Source: an uncultured Stenotrophomonas sp. (GTDB lineage Bacteria; Pseudomonadota; Gammaproteobacteria; Xanthomonadales; Xanthomonadaceae). Taken from it: a DNA stretch of 64,000 nt. The notes under the pieces were generated by a model. It ran no database searches and was not told the DNA's origin. It saw only the letters and a list, made by a program, of their open reading frames with translations. The position numbers were made by a program, and so were the translations under genes. Of the stretch, positions 10,689 to 20,769 are shown piece after piece; within the stretch, counting starts at the first letter, position 1, and each line of letters opens with the position of its first letter. The stretch is from contig FLTS01000001.1 in the NCBI GenBank assembly GCA_900078405.1, forward strand, positions 496,001 through 560,000. The letters are read 5' to 3'.

Positions 10689-12754
10689 TACAGGTCCACC
10701 TCGTGCGGCTTCAGCGCCACGTAAGGGGTTTCATGGTCGGTGCGCACCGGCGAGCGGCGCGCGGCGGCGATGGTCTTGATCGAATACACCAGTACCGCGA
10801 ACACCACGAACAGGAACAGCGCGGTGAGCCCGGCATTGATGTAGTTGTTGACCATCACCTGCTGCATCTGGTCGAAGTCCTTCGACGGCGGCAGCAGGTT
10901 GCCGGCGGCGATGGCGTCGCGGTACTTGTGCGCCTGGGCCAGGAAACCCACCGCCGGCTCGTCGGAGAAGATCTTGATGAAGCCGGCGGCGGTGGTGCAG
11001 ATCAGCAGCCAGATCGCCGGGATTACCGGCACCCATGCGTACTTCTCCTTCTTGGCCTTGAACAGCACCACGGTGCACAGCAGCAGCGCCACGCCGGCCA
11101 GCATCTGGTTGGCGATGCCGAACAGCGGCCACAGCATGTTGATGCCGCCCAGCGGGTCGGTCACGCCCTGGTACAGGAAGTAGCCCCACAGCGCGACGCA
11201 GCCGCCGGTGGCGATGAAGCTGGCCACCCACGAGTCGGTGCGGCGCAGCGCCGGCACGAAGTTGCCCAGCAGGTCCTGCAGCATGAAGCGGCCGGAGCGG
11301 GTGCCGGCGTCCACCGCGGTGAGGATGAACAGCGCCTCGAACAGGATCGCGAAGTGGTACCAGAACGCCATCATGCCGTCGCCCGGCAGCACTGCGTGCA
11401 GGATCTGGGCGATGCCCACCGCCAGCGTCGGCGCGCCGCCGGCGCGCGAGAGGATGGTGTTCTCGCCGATCTCGGTGGCGGTGGCGGTGAGCTGCTCGGG
11501 CGAGATCGCGAAGCCCCAGTTGCTGACCACCTGCGCGGCGTTGGCCACGTCGGTGCCGATGATGGCGGCCGGGCTGTTCATCGCGAAATAGATGCCCGGC
11601 TCGATGATCGAGGCGGCTACCATCGCCATGATCGCCACGAACGACTCCATCAGCATGCCGCCATAGCCGATGTAGGCGGCGTGGCCCTCGTTGGCCAGCA
11701 GCTTGGGCGTGGTGCCCGAGCTGATCAGCGCGTGGAAGCCGGACACCGCGCCGCAGGCGATGGTGATGAACAGGAACGGGAACATGCTGCCCTTCCACAC
11801 CGGGCCGGTGCCGTCGGTGAACTGGGTCAGCGCCGGCATCTTCAGCTCCGGCATCACGATCAGGATGCCGATCGCCAGGCCGACGATGGTGCCGATCTTG
11901 AGGAAGGTGGACAGGTAGTCGCGCGGGGCCAGCAGCAGCCACACCGGCAGCACCGCGGCGACGAAGCCGTAGCCGATCAGCATCCAGGTGATCTGGGTGC
12001 CGGTGAAGGTGAACATCGGCCCCAGCACCGGGTCGGCCGCGACCCGGCCGCCATACCAGATCGCCGCCAGCAGCAGCACCAGGCCGACGACCGATATCTC
12101 GCCGATCTTGCCGGGCCGCACGTAGCGCATGTACAGGCCCATCAGGATCGCGATGGGCATCGTCGCGATGACCGTGAACATGCCCCACGGGCTGCCTTCC
12201 AGTGCCTTGACCACGATCATCGCCAGCACCGCGAGGATGATGATCATGATCATGAACACGCCGAACAGGGCGATGGTGCCGGGTATCTGCCCCATCTCCT
12301 CGCGTACCAGGTCGCCGAGCGAGCGGCCGTTGCGGCGGCTGGAGATGAACAGGATCATGAAGTCCTGCACCGCACCGGCCAGCACCACGCCGGCGATCAG
12401 CCACAGTGTGCCGGGCAGGTAACCCATCTGCGCGGCCAGCACAGGGCCGACCAGCGGGCCGGCGCCGGCGATTGCGGCGAAGTGGTGGCCGAACAACACG
12501 TGCTTGTTGGTCGGCACGTAATCCAGACCGTCGTTGTTGATTACCGCAGGGGTGGCGCGGGTCGGGTCAACGCCCAGCACCTTGTTGGCGATGAACAGCC
12601 CGTAGTAGCGGAACGCGACCAGGTACAGCGATACCGTTGCGGCCACGATCCACAGTGCGTTGATGTGTTCGCCGCGGCGCAGTGCCACGACGCCCAGGCA
12701 GCATGCGCCGATCAGGGACAGCACTGCCCATCCGGCCTTTGAGAAACCTTTCAT
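10688..12754 (-). CDS. cstA: CstA/BtsT-family carbon-starvation pyruvate/peptide transporter
   Basis: A 688-residue inner-membrane protein with about 16 hydrophobic helices and no large soluble domain. Family features include the N-terminal helix pair, [20 protein letters not shown] (about residues 90-110), and [15 protein letters not shown] in the middle. Characterised members take up pyruvate (BtsT, CstA) or peptides during starvation. The start ATG at 12754 has GAGGTGAC just upstream. The stop overlaps ybdD in TAATG. The long 225-bp upstream gap toward the divergent pirin gene is where control should lie; no clear CRP site was seen, which fits a bacterium with different catabolite control. 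Confidence 0.96.
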   Translation of the reverse strand: MKGFSKAGWAVLSLIGACCLGVVALRRGEHINALWIVAATVSLYLVAFRYYGLFIANKVLGVDPTRATPAVINNDGLDYVPTNKHVLFGHHFAAIAGAGPLVGPVLAAQMGYLPGTLWLIAGVVLAGAVQDFMILFISSRRNGRSLGDLVREEMGQIPGTIALFGVFMIMIIILAVLAMIVVKALEGSPWGMFTVIATMPIAILMGLYMRYVRPGKIGEISVVGLVLLLAAIWYGGRVAADPVLGPMFTFTGTQITWMLIGYGFVAAVLPVWLLLAPRDYLSTFLKIGTIVGLAIGILIVMPELKMPALTQFTDGTGPVWKGSMFPFLFITIACGAVSGFHALISSGTTPKLLANEGHAAYIGYGGMLMESFVAIMAMVAASIIEPGIYFAMNSPAAIIGTDVANAAQVVSNWGFAISPEQLTATATEIGENTILSRAGGAPTLAVGIAQILHAVLPGDGMMAFWYHFAILFEALFILTAVDAGTRSGRFMLQDLLGNFVPALRRTDSWVASFIATGGCVALWGYFLYQGVTDPLGGINMLWPLFGIANQMLAGVALLLCTVVLFKAKKEKYAWVPVIPAIWLLICTTAAGFIKIFSDEPAVGFLAQAHKYRDAIAAGNLLPPSKDFDQMQQVMVNNYINAGLTALFLFVVFAVLVYSIKTIAAARRSPVRTDHETPYVALKPHEVDL

Positions 12755-12979
12755 CGAGTCACCTCGGGGGGGAACCGCAGCAAGGGTCGCTCCCGCGGTG
12801 GCCGGGGGTCAACGACGGCCGCCGTTTCGCGGATGCAACTTTGGTCGTAGACCGGGGTGCCGGCGTGGCTGAATGCGCGGACGACGGTGCCGGTACCGGA
12901 ACGATCGGTTGCATTGCCGGAACTTGGCGTTGCCTGCCGCTGCCACCATCGTTCCGTCATTCCCAGGCAAGGATGGAGC

Positions 12980-13831
12980 ATGAACGAGCGCAATCCCACA
13001 CGCGTGCAGCGCATCATCCGCGGCATGCCCACCTCCGACGGCGCCGGCGTGCGCCTGACCCGGGTGATCGGCAGCCCGGCGCTGCCGGAGCTGGATCCGT
13101 TCCTGCTGCTGGACGAATTCGGCACCGACCGCCCGGAGGACTACATCGCCGGTTTCCCGGAGCACCCGCACCGCGGCTTCGAGACGGTCACCTACATGCT
13201 CGACGGGCGCATGCGCCACCGCGACAACCACGGCAACGAAGGACTGCTCACGCCCGGCAGCGTGCAGTGGATGACCGCCGGCCGCGGGCTGGTGCATTCG
13301 GAGATGCCCGAACAGGAAGCCGGGCGCATGCGCGGCTTCCAGCTGTGGGTGAACCTGCCGGCGCGGGAGAAGATGACCGCGCCGCGTTACCAGGAATATG
13401 CACCCGGACGCATTCCGCGCATCGAGCCTGCCGCGGGCGTGGCGGTCAAGGTGATCGCCGGGCAGGTGGGTGCCACGCAGGGGCCGATCGTGCAGCCGGC
13501 CACCGGGCCGCTGTACCTCGACGTGGAGCTGGCGGCGGGGCGCGGCTGGTCGTATCTGCTGCCGGAGGGCCACAACGCCTTCGCCTACGTGTTCGAGGGC
13601 GGGCTGGTGCTGGGCGAGGGCGAAGCCGCGCGTGAGGTGGGCCGGCAGGAGCTGGCGGTCCTCGGCGGCGGCAACGACCTGCGCCTGCAGGCGGGCGAGG
13701 AGGACGCGCGGCTGATCCTCGTCGCCGGGCGCCCGCTGCGCGAACCGGTCGCGCGGCATGGGCCGTTCGTGATGAACACCCGCCAGGAACTGATGCAGGC
13801 CTTCGTCGATTACCAGGAAGGGCGCTTCTGA
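12980..13831 (+). CDS. Pirin-family bicupin protein (copy 1)
   Basis: A 283-residue cytoplasmic protein with the pirin N-terminal cupin. The metal-binding motif HPHRGFETVTYMLDG (about residues 57-71) carries two ligand histidines, a further His lies in HRDNHGN and a Glu/His set in GLVHSEMPEQE. The C-terminal cupin is at about residues 180-270. Pirins bind Fe or Zn; some have quercetinase activity and others act as redox-sensing co-regulators. The ATG at 12980 is preceded by GGATGGAG. A second, clearly different pirin lies 1.6 kb away at 15460-16323. The specific role is unknown. Confidence 0.92.
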   Translation: MNERNPTRVQRIIRGMPTSDGAGVRLTRVIGSPALPELDPFLLLDEFGTDRPEDYIAGFPEHPHRGFETVTYMLDGRMRHRDNHGNEGLLTPGSVQWMTAGRGLVHSEMPEQEAGRMRGFQLWVNLPAREKMTAPRYQEYAPGRIPRIEPAAGVAVKVIAGQVGATQGPIVQPATGPLYLDVELAAGRGWSYLLPEGHNAFAYVFEGGLVLGEGEAAREVGRQELAVLGGGNDLRLQAGEEDARLILVAGRPLREPVARHGPFVMNTRQELMQAFVDYQEGRF

Positions 13832-13850
13832 CGGGAAACCAGGTGCCCGA

Positions 13851-13883
13851 TTGCAGGAGCAACGTGAGTCGCGACTGGGGCAT
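13851..13883. repeat. Degenerate half of a GTAG-type repeat
   Basis: TTGCAGGAGCAACGTGAGTC, then GCGACTGGGGCATTCCC. It matches one arm and linker of the GCGACG class with several changes; the second arm is missing. It lies 20 bases after the pirin stop. Confidence 0.5.
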
Positions 13884-13942
13884 TCCCATGATGCCGGTCG
13901 TGATCCATGTCGGGTCGGTGACCGGAAGTCAGGCCTGCCGGC

Positions 13943-14398
13943 TTACTCCCCGGCGAGGTTCATCGTGCCGTCGCTCAGGTTGCCGGTCAGCTGCTGCAGC
14001 GTGGCCAGCTCGTTGGTGTCGGCCGCGTCGATCCAGATCTGCGCGTAGTGGTTCTTTGCCAGCTTGACGGCGGTGATGCGCCGCGATTCCAGCCCGGGCA
14101 GATCACGGCCGCCCATGTCGGGGTGGTACCAGTACAGTGATTCGCCGGAGAAGCTGCCTTTCTCGGCACGCAGGTTGCGGCTCATTACCAGATCCGGGTC
14201 ACGCGCGGTCAGCATCAGGTTCAGCACGGTGCGGCCGTCTTCGGTGGCGGCCTTGCACAGCACGAAGTCGCTTTGCGCCTGCGCTTCCCATTGCAGGCCG
14301 CTGCCCGGTGGCAGCTGCGGGCACTGGCCCGCCTGCTGGGCGTTGGCGCTGCCGGCCAGCAGCAGCGAACAGGCAAGGATACGGACGGATTTCACCAT
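13943..14398 (-). CDS. Secreted hypothetical protein
   Basis: A 151-residue protein of unrecognised family. MVKSVRILACSLLLAGSANA is a signal peptide ending in the ANA cleavage motif, so the mature protein of about 131 residues should be periplasmic. It has two cysteines (in GQCPQLPP and FVLCKAA) that could form a disulfide, and a C-terminal helix with NELATLQQLTGNLSDG. ATG 14398 is chosen because it begins the signal peptide; the upstream in-frame ATG at 14440 adds 14 charged residues. It is convergent with pirin copy 1 and sits between it and aqpZ. No function is proposed. Confidence 0.7.
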   Translation of the reverse strand: MVKSVRILACSLLLAGSANAQQAGQCPQLPPGSGLQWEAQAQSDFVLCKAATEDGRTVLNLMLTARDPDLVMSRNLRAEKGSFSGESLYWYHPDMGGRDLPGLESRRITAVKLAKNHYAQIWIDAADTNELATLQQLTGNLSDGTMNLAGE

Positions 14399-14612
14399 GC
14401 ATTCCCCCAAGCACCGGCCGTGGTGGCGGACGGTGGTCATGTCGTCTGTCTGAGTTGGATCCCGCCGCGGGCCCTGTTCCCCGGCCCGATGCGCGCGTCC
14501 CCGTTGCGCGCCGGCAGTGTTTTCACGGTATTACAAAAATGCGGCCGCTGACAAACGCAGGCGTGGCGACGGCCCCGGACGGGACCGACGCTTTCGTGCG
14601 CGGGATGTGGCT

Positions 14613-15335
14613 TCAGCGGTTCTCGTTGCCGATCCACCTGCAGGCGATGCCGCCGATCAACGCGCCCAGGAACGGGGCCACCCAGAACAGCCACAGTTGG
14701 CCGATCGCGCCGGGGCCGGCGAACAGTGCCACCGCGGTCGAGCGGGCCGGATTCACCGAGGTATTGGTGACCGGGATGCTGATCAGGTGGATCAGGGTCA
14801 GCGCAAGGCCAATGGCGATGGGGGCGAAGCCGGCCGGCGCCTTGCCGTGGGTGGCACCCATGATCACCACCAGGAACATCGCGGTCATCACCACTTCGCA
14901 CAGGAACGCGGCGGCCACGCTGTAGCCGCCCGGCGACAGCGCGCCGTAGCCGTTGCTGGCGAACGCGCCGGCCTGGCTGCCGTCGATGGCGAAGCCGGGC
15001 TGGCCCTGCGCGATCTGCAGCAGAATGAAGCCCGCAAGGATGCCGCCCAGCACCTGCACGACGATGTAGGGCAGCAGGTCCTTGGCGGCGAAGCGCCCGC
15101 CGGCCCACAGGCCAAGGCTGACCGCCGGGTTGAAGTGGGCGCCGGAAACATGCCCGAACGCATAGGCGCCGGTCAGCACGGTCAGGCCGAACGCCAGCGC
15201 CACGCCGTGGAAGCCGATGCCGAGCGGATTGCCGTCGCCGCCGAACTTGGCGGCCAGCACCGCGCTGCCGCAGCCGCCCAGGACCAGCCAGAAGGTGCCG
15301 AGGAACTCGGCCGCCAGTCGTTTCCCCATGTTCAT
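14613..15335 (-). CDS. aqpZ: Aquaporin Z (water channel)
   Basis: A 240-residue inner-membrane MIP channel with six transmembrane helices and the two half-helix NPA boxes: [12 protein letters not shown] in the first half and [11 protein letters not shown] in the second. The Arg after the second NPA is the selectivity-filter arginine. Length matches E. coli AqpZ (231), and the start [18 protein letters not shown] fits the family. An internal ATG six bases on (MGKRL) is equally good. It lies on the same strand as pirin copy 2, 124 bp downstream of it. The narrow-pore features favour water over glycerol. Confidence 0.96.
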   Translation of the reverse strand: MNMGKRLAAEFLGTFWLVLGGCGSAVLAAKFGGDGNPLGIGFHGVALAFGLTVLTGAYAFGHVSGAHFNPAVSLGLWAGGRFAAKDLLPYIVVQVLGGILAGFILLQIAQGQPGFAIDGSQAGAFASNGYGALSPGGYSVAAAFLCEVVMTAMFLVVIMGATHGKAPAGFAPIAIGLALTLIHLISIPVTNTSVNPARSTAVALFAGPGAIGQLWLFWVAPFLGALIGGIACRWIGNENR

Positions 15336-15459
15336 GTGTCGTGTTTCCCCGGAAGGCCCCCAAGCGGGCATGGCGAACAGTACGGGAATCGCGGTGGGCA
15401 GCGCGTTTTGAAAGCGTTAACGGGAGCGGTGCCGCCGGAGATGCGAAGGTGCAGGGGCA

Positions 15460-16323
15460 TCAGAACGGCGGCAGCGGGATGGACTCCTTGTCGTCGCCGG
15501 GAATGGTGCCGAAGCGGCCGTCGCGCCAGTCGTCCTTGGCCTGCTCGATGCGTTCCTTCGAACTGGACACGAAGTTCCACCACAGGTGGCGCGGGCCATC
15601 CAGCGGCTCGCCGCCCATCAGCATCGCCTTGACCGGGGTCTTGGCGCGCAGCCGGCCACGCGCGCCGGCTGCGGGAATGACCAGGTGCATGGCGGGGATG
15701 TCGGTGCCGTCGAGCTGGGCCTCGCCTTCGAGCACGTAGAGCGAGCGCTCGGCGTGGGTGGTGTCCAGGTCGATCTCGGCCCCGGCGTCCAGGTCGATGG
15801 CGACGTTGAGGGTGTCGGCGAACACCCGCACCGGCGATTCCTCGCCGTAGGCACGGCCGGCGATCACCCGCAGCCAGGCGCCGTCGCGGCGCTGCTGCGG
15901 CAGTTGCGCTGCGCTGAAGTGGTGGAACTCCGGCGCGGTTTCCTCGTGCGCCTTCGGCAGCGCCACCCAGGTCTGCATGCCGTGCAGCGGGTGGTCGTGC
16001 TCGCGCTCGGGCGGCGGCGTGCGTTCGGAATGGGCGATGCCGCGGCCGGCGGTCATCCAGTTGACGTCGCCGGGGCGGATGACCTGTTCCGAGCCGAGCG
16101 TGTCGCGGTGGCCGATGGCGCCGGACCACAGGAAGGTGACCGTCGCCAGGCCGATGTGCGGGTGCGGGCGTACGTCGATGCCCCGGCCGGGGGCGAACAC
16201 CGCCGGGCCCATGTGGTCCACGAACACGAACGGGCCGACGCTGCGTGCCTGCAGCGTCGGCACCGCACGGCGTACCTGGAAGCCGCCGAGGTCATGGACG
16301 CGCGGGTTGATGATCGTGGTCAT
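15460..16323 (-). CDS. Pirin-family bicupin protein (copy 2)
   Basis: A 287-residue pirin with the N-terminal cupin motif RPHPHIGLATVTFLWSG (two ligand His), HRDTLGSEQV, and GIAHSERTPP carrying the remaining ligands. The C-terminal region ends with WWNFVSSSKERIEQAKDDWR, typical of the YhhW/YhaK-like subgroup with quercetinase activity in E. coli. The ATG at 16323 begins directly with the conserved MTTIINPRVHDLGGF. It differs substantially from copy 1 at 12980, so the two are old paralogues, not a recent duplication. Role here is unknown. Confidence 0.92.
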   Translation of the reverse strand: MTTIINPRVHDLGGFQVRRAVPTLQARSVGPFVFVDHMGPAVFAPGRGIDVRPHPHIGLATVTFLWSGAIGHRDTLGSEQVIRPGDVNWMTAGRGIAHSERTPPPEREHDHPLHGMQTWVALPKAHEETAPEFHHFSAAQLPQQRRDGAWLRVIAGRAYGEESPVRVFADTLNVAIDLDAGAEIDLDTTHAERSLYVLEGEAQLDGTDIPAMHLVIPAAGARGRLRAKTPVKAMLMGGEPLDGPRHLWWNFVSSSKERIEQAKDDWRDGRFGTIPGDDKESIPLPPF

Positions 16324-16415
16324 GGCCAGGCTCCGTGGGCGTGAACCGGCAGGATGGCATGCATGGCGCGCCACTGTCGGCAACGGCGGCATGACGGAAT
16401 GTTGCGCCGTGTGTC

Positions 16416-17096
16416 TCAGCGGCGCTGGTCGCGGCGCGAGGCGAGGCGGTCGGCCAGCCGGGTCGGTTCCGGCAGGCGGTAGCCGGCCAGACAGGCCAGC
16501 ACCAGTGGCAGGCAGGCCTCCACCGAGACGCGGTGGCCCGGCGAGATGAACAGCGGATTGCAGCGCGGCTTGCTGCGCAGCACCCAGCCGACCTGCCGGC
16601 CACGGTGGCGCAGCGGCGCATGGTCGCCGCGCAGCGGGCCGGGTTCGTCGTGGTCGCCGACCAGCCGGCTCTTGCCCACGCCGATGCTGGGCAAACCGGT
16701 CAGCACGCCCAGGTGCGCGGCGATGCCAAGCCCGCGCGGATGGGCGATGCCGTGCCCGTCCACCAGCACCAACTGTGGTTGTTCCGGCAGTTGCCGCAGC
16801 GCCTGCAACACCGCCGGCAGCTCGCGGAAGCTGAGCAGGCCGGGGATGTAGGGCAGGGCGGTGGGCAAGCGCGCCAGCGTCGATTCGCGTGCTTGCAGGC
16901 TGGGGCCATCGACCAGCACCGCCACCGAGCGGGTGGTGCGGCCCTCGTCCTCGAAGCCGCTGTCGACCCCGGCCACGCGTTGCGGCAGGCCGGGCAGGTG
17001 ATCGTGCAGGTCCACCTGCGCCGCCAGTTCGGTCTGCATGCGGCGCAGTTCGGCCAGGGTGGCGGGAGCGACATCGGCGGCGGCGTGGAAGTGCAT
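16416..17096 (-). CDS. nfi: Endonuclease V (deoxyinosine 3' endonuclease)
   Basis: A 226-residue repair nuclease that nicks DNA near deoxyinosine. The family landmarks are present in order: AGVDSGF with the first catalytic Asp (about residue 45), [10 protein letters not shown] (DNA wedge and substrate pocket, with catalytic Glu), [15 protein letters not shown] (catalytic Asp and the conserved PR loop), and SIGVGKSRL. Length matches E. coli Nfi (223). It is divergent from gpmA with a 105-bp shared gap. The C terminus [10 protein letters not shown] is extra-basic, which may aid DNA contact. Confidence 0.95.
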   Translation of the reverse strand: MHFHAAADVAPATLAELRRMQTELAAQVDLHDHLPGLPQRVAGVDSGFEDEGRTTRSVAVLVDGPSLQARESTLARLPTALPYIPGLLSFRELPAVLQALRQLPEQPQLVLVDGHGIAHPRGLGIAAHLGVLTGLPSIGVGKSRLVGDHDEPGPLRGDHAPLRHRGRQVGWVLRSKPRCNPLFISPGHRVSVEACLPLVLACLAGYRLPEPTRLADRLASRRDQRR

Positions 17097-17201
17097 GCGC
17101 GCAGCCTGCCACTATTGCCGGAGCCGTGGCGTGCAGGCGGGTCCACGGCACGATGCGGCTACAATCGACCGGTTGCCTTCCCCACGACCGGAGACCCCGC
17201 A

Positions 17202-17951
17202 GTGACCCGCAAACTAGTGCTGTTGCGCCACGGCCAGAGCCAGTGGAACCTCGATAACCGCTTCACCGGCTGGGTGGACGTGGAACTGACCGCGCAGGGC
17301 CGTGCCGAGGCTGCTGCTGCCGGCCGGTTGATGAAGGAGGAGGGGCTGCAGTTCGACGTCGCCCATACCTCGGTGCTCAAACGTGCCATCCACACCCTGC
17401 AGGGCGCGCTGGCGGAGCTGGACCAGGACTGGCTGCCGGTCAGCAAGAGCTGGCGCCTGAACGAGCGCCAATACGGCGGCCTGCAGGGGTTGGACAAGGC
17501 CGAGACCGCGGCGAAGCACGGCGAGGAGCAGGTCAAGGTATGGCGCCGTTCCTACGACATCCCGCCGCCGCCGATGGAGCTGGAAGACCCCGGCCACCCC
17601 AGCCATGACCGCCGCTACGCCGGGCTGGACCGCAACGCGCTGCCGGCCACCGAGTCGCTGGCGACCACGCTCGAGCGCGTGCTGCCGTACTGGTTCGACG
17701 CCATCGCCCCGCAGCTGAAGGACGGCAAGACCGTATTGGTCACCGCCCACGGCAACTCGCTGCGCGCGCTGTACAAGTACCTCAACGGCGTGAGCCGGGA
17801 GGAGATCCTCGAATTGAACATCCCCACCGGCATCCCGCTGCTGTTCGAGCTCGACAACGAGCTGGGCGTGCAGTCGTTCCGCTATCTGGGTGACCCGGAA
17901 GCGGCGAAACGGGCCGCCGAGGCCGTGGCCAACCAGGGCAAGGCGAAGTAA
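17202..17951 (+). CDS. gpmA: 2,3-bisphosphoglycerate-dependent phosphoglycerate mutase
   Basis: Interconverts 3- and 2-phosphoglycerate in glycolysis. The 249-residue product begins [16 protein letters not shown], with catalytic His10 in the RHG motif; the second active-site His is in [11 protein letters not shown]. Length equals the E. coli enzyme (250), which fixes the GTG start at 17202. A TACAAT -10 at 17160-17165 lies 36 bases upstream but lacks a clear -35. A strong terminator follows the stop. Confidence 0.97.
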   Translation: MTRKLVLLRHGQSQWNLDNRFTGWVDVELTAQGRAEAAAAGRLMKEEGLQFDVAHTSVLKRAIHTLQGALAELDQDWLPVSKSWRLNERQYGGLQGLDKAETAAKHGEEQVKVWRRSYDIPPPPMELEDPGHPSHDRRYAGLDRNALPATESLATTLERVLPYWFDAIAPQLKDGKTVLVTAHGNSLRALYKYLNGVSREEILELNIPTGIPLLFELDNELGVQSFRYLGDPEAAKRAAEAVANQGKAK

Positions 17952-17975
17952 CCCTGCCATCCCGTGGCAGCTCCG

Positions 17976-18000
17976 ACACCCGGCCCCGGCCGGGTGTTTT
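17976..18000 (+). terminator. Intrinsic terminator of gpmA
   Basis: Stem ACACCCGGC / GCCGGGTGT with a CCCG loop, followed by TTTTCGTTT, 24 bases after the stop. Confidence 0.88.
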
Positions 18001-18064
18001 CGTTTGCGGGGCGTGGACAGGAGCGGTGGTGCAGCGGTGGACAGTGATGTGAATTTTCTTGAAA

Positions 18065-18083
18065 ATCGAGAACCATTCGCATC
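18065..18083 (+). promoter_or_regulatory. Possible Fur box upstream of the TonB receptor gene
   Basis: ATCGAGAACCATTCGCATC is an imperfect inverted repeat resembling the Fur consensus of GAGAAT-like half sites. It is 73 bases before the receptor start. Several positions deviate, so iron control is plausible but unproven. Confidence 0.35.
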
Positions 18084-18155
18084 TAATAACGCCTCTCAAT
18101 CAATCGGCATGCCTCCTGGTACGCCGCACCGGCAATCGAAAAGGCCACTCCCCGC

Positions 18156-20386
18156 ATGTCCCCGAATCGTCCCCTCCGCGCGCAGCGCGCGTCCGTTGCT
18201 GCTTCCCGCCCGTTGACCGCCGGTACCCTCGCACTGGCCATCGGCATCGCCCTGGCCGGCCTGCCGCTGGTGGCATCGGCCGATGGCGCGCCCGGCGGCG
18301 CCAGCGCCACCGACCTGGACGCGGTGCTGGTCGTGGCCCATCGCGCCGAGCGGGTCAGCAGCGGCGCCACCAACCTCGATCTGGCGATCAAGGACACCCC
18401 GCAGTCGATCAGCGTGGTCAACAGCGAGCAGATGCGGCAGTTCGGCGCCGACAGCGTCAACCAAGCGCTGAGGCTGGCCACCGGCATCCAGGTGGACGAG
18501 TGGGAAACCAACCGCACCAGCTACAGCGCGCGCGGCTTCGACATCCTCAACACCCAGATCGATGGCGTCGGCCTGCCCAACGGCTGGGGTGTCGCCACTG
18601 GCGCCACCGACACCTTCGGCTACGAGAAGGTGGAAGTGATCCGCGGCGCCAACGGCCTGCTCACCGGCGTCGGCAATGCCGCCGGCACCATCAACTACGT
18701 GCGCAAGCGCCCGACCAACGAGCGCCAGGGTTCGCTGGGCGTCAGCTACGGCTCGTGGGGCACCACCCGCGCCGAAGTCGATTACTCGACCCCGTTCACT
18801 GCCGATGGCAGCTGGGCCGGGCGCGTGGTGGCCGCGCACGAGGACGGCGATTCCTGGCTGCGTGCCAACGAAAACACCCGCAACTACTTCTACGGCGTGG
18901 TCGATGGCCAGATCGGCGAGAACGGCACCCTGACCCTCGGCTATTCGTACCAGCGGGCCAAGTCCGACGGCATCATGTGGGGCGCGCTGGCGTTCATGAA
19001 CAGCGACGGTACCCAGTCCGAGTGGCCGACCAGCGCCTCGACCACGCAGGACTGGACCTACTGGAACACCACCACCCACAACGCCTTCGCCGAATACACC
19101 CACCGGCTTGGCGCGGACTGGCAGCTGAAGGCGTCGTACAACTACCGCCGCGCCACCGGTGACGAGAAGATGTTCTATGCCTATGACGGGCTTGGCACCG
19201 GCCTCGACCCGGCCACCGGCCTGGGCCTGGTCGGCTACCCGTGGGGTGGCAGCGACAAGGCCACCACCCACCTGGGCGCGGTGACGCTCAAGGGCTACTT
19301 CCAACTGTTCGGCCGTGACCAGGAAGTCATGCTGGGCGCGAGCCTTGCCAAGAGTGAGACGAACAGCTGGGAGCGGAGTGCGGACTTCTCCTCGCCGGCC
19401 TGGGGCGCATTGCCGGCGTTCCCGTATGCCCCCGATGCCATCCCCGAGCCGGACTGGAGCGATGCTTCGCAGTATTCGGCGCTGAACCAGCACCTGAAGC
19501 GCGCCTACGGTGCCACCCGGATAGCGCTGAGCGACCGCCTGAAGGCCATCGTCGGCGCCAACTACGCCCAGTACCGCCGCGATGGCTGGTCCTACGCACT
19601 CACCTTCGACCAGACCACCAGCCACACCAGCCCCTACGGCGGCCTGACCTTCGACTTCAACGAGCATGTGCTCGGCTACGTCAGCTACTCGGACATCTAC
19701 CAGCCGCAGGACCAGGTGGATGCCAACGACCGCTACCTCGACGCCAGCAAGGGCGTGAACTACGAGGCCGGCATCAAGGCCGACTGGCTGGACCAGCGCC
19801 TGCAGCGCTGGTCCAGCCAGGCGGCGTCGAACAGGTCGCGGCCGCCTGGCTGGACCAGCGCCTGCTGACCACGCTGGCGGTGTTCAAGGCCGACCAGGAC
19901 GGGCTGGCCACGCCGACCGGCCAGTACAACCAGTACGGCCAGTCGATCTATGCCCCGGTGGACGTGCGCTCCAAGGGCGTCGAGCTGGAGGCGGTCGGCA
20001 AGCTGGGCGACAACCTCGACCTGGTACTCGGCTACACCGCGCTGAAGCTGGACGGCCTCAACGGCAGCGACACCTATTCGTGGGTGCCGCGGCGTACCGC
20101 CAACCTGTTGCTCAGTGGCCGTCTGCCCGCTTACGAGGCGCTGTCGCTGGGCGTCGGCGGGCGCTGGCAGAGCGTGATCTCCAACGTGGAGTCCAGCGGC
20201 TACCGCGTGCGCCAGGACAGCTACGCGGTGTTCAATGCCTTCGCCGCCTGGGACTTCCTGCCCAACGCCACGCTGCAGCTCAACGCCAACAACATCACCG
20301 GCGAGAAGTACATCAACACCTTGCGTTACAGTGGCTATTACGGCGCCCCGCGCAACTACACGCTGAGCCTGAACTGGCGGTTCTGA
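18156..20386 (+). pseudogene. TonB-dependent siderophore receptor, frameshifted by a 62-bp insertion
   Basis: An outer-membrane iron-siderophore receptor of the FhuE/FpvA type. Residues 1-43 form a long signal peptide (LALAIGIALAGLPLVASA). The plug follows with DTPQSISVVNSEQMRQFG and the VEVIRGANGLLTGVGNAAG segment, then barrel strands. The reading frame stops at 19868 after GIKADWLDQRL plus 21 missense codons. The rest of the barrel, from LTTLAVFKADQDGLAT to the terminal aromatic YTLSLNWRF, continues in another frame to 20386. Removing 62 bases (19803-19864) restores one continuous frame of 722 codons. As sequenced the protein lacks its last strands and should not assemble. The three intact genes downstream are its usual partners. 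Confidence 0.88.
19784..19864. repeat. 62-bp quasi-palindromic insertion with 19-bp direct repeats
   Basis: CTGGCTGGACCAGCGCCTG occurs at 19784-19802 and again at 19846-19864. Between them, 19806-19825 is the reverse complement of 19841-19860, leaving a 15-base loop (19826-19840). The loop and stem junction create GCGGCCGC. Deleting 62 bases repairs the receptor reading frame. Confidence 0.9.
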
Positions 20387-20422
20387 CCGCCCTTTCCTCC
20401 GCGCCGACACCAGCCTGAAGCC

Positions 20423-20743
20423 ATGTCACGCATGTCCACATTCGCCACCACCCTCAGCTCGCCACGCCTGCGGCTGGCTTCACGGCTAGCCGCCGCGGTG
20501 TTCGGCGGCTACGCCTTCACCTGGGGCTTCATCGCCGCGGCGATGGCCCTGCTGTTCAAGGCCGGGATGGAGTTCCACGATGCCGAGTTCCTCGCCAGCG
20601 CAGTGGGCCTGCTGTTGTTCCTGGTGCTGTTCCTGAATGTCGTTGCCAGCCGTCGTCGGCTGGCGCTGGTCTGGCTGGCGCTGGTCGGTGGTGGCGCAGC
20701 GCTGGCCGTGGTCGGTTCGCTGGTGCAGGCCAGCGTGGCTTGA
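20423..20743 (+). CDS. DUF3649-family iron-uptake-associated membrane protein
   Basis: A 106-residue inner-membrane protein with three hydrophobic helices (about 20-45, 55-75 and 78-102). The motif AAVFGGYAFTWGFIAAAMALL matches the DUF3649 family, which is almost always found between TonB receptors and PepSY transmembrane proteins. It is 36 bases after the receptor stop. The role is presumed to be in reductive release or passage of siderophore iron, but no member is biochemically defined. The start at 20423 could instead be the ATG nine bases on (MSTFATT). Confidence 0.8.
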   Translation: MSRMSTFATTLSSPRLRLASRLAAAVFGGYAFTWGFIAAAMALLFKAGMEFHDAEFLASAVGLLLFLVLFLNVVASRRRLALVWLALVGGGAALAVVGSLVQASVA

Positions 20744-20769
20744 GCGACATGCAGCAGGGAGAATCCATC

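Noticed and set aside
10703..12742. Open frame of 679 codons on the plus strand
   Set aside because: Exactly antisense to cstA, with His/Gln/Arg-rich composition and no recognisable domain.
19803..19864. Insertion sequence or MITE as the cause of the receptor disruption
   Set aside because: The inserted bases are copies of the local sequence in direct and inverted form; no terminal repeats from elsewhere are present. Template switching fits better.
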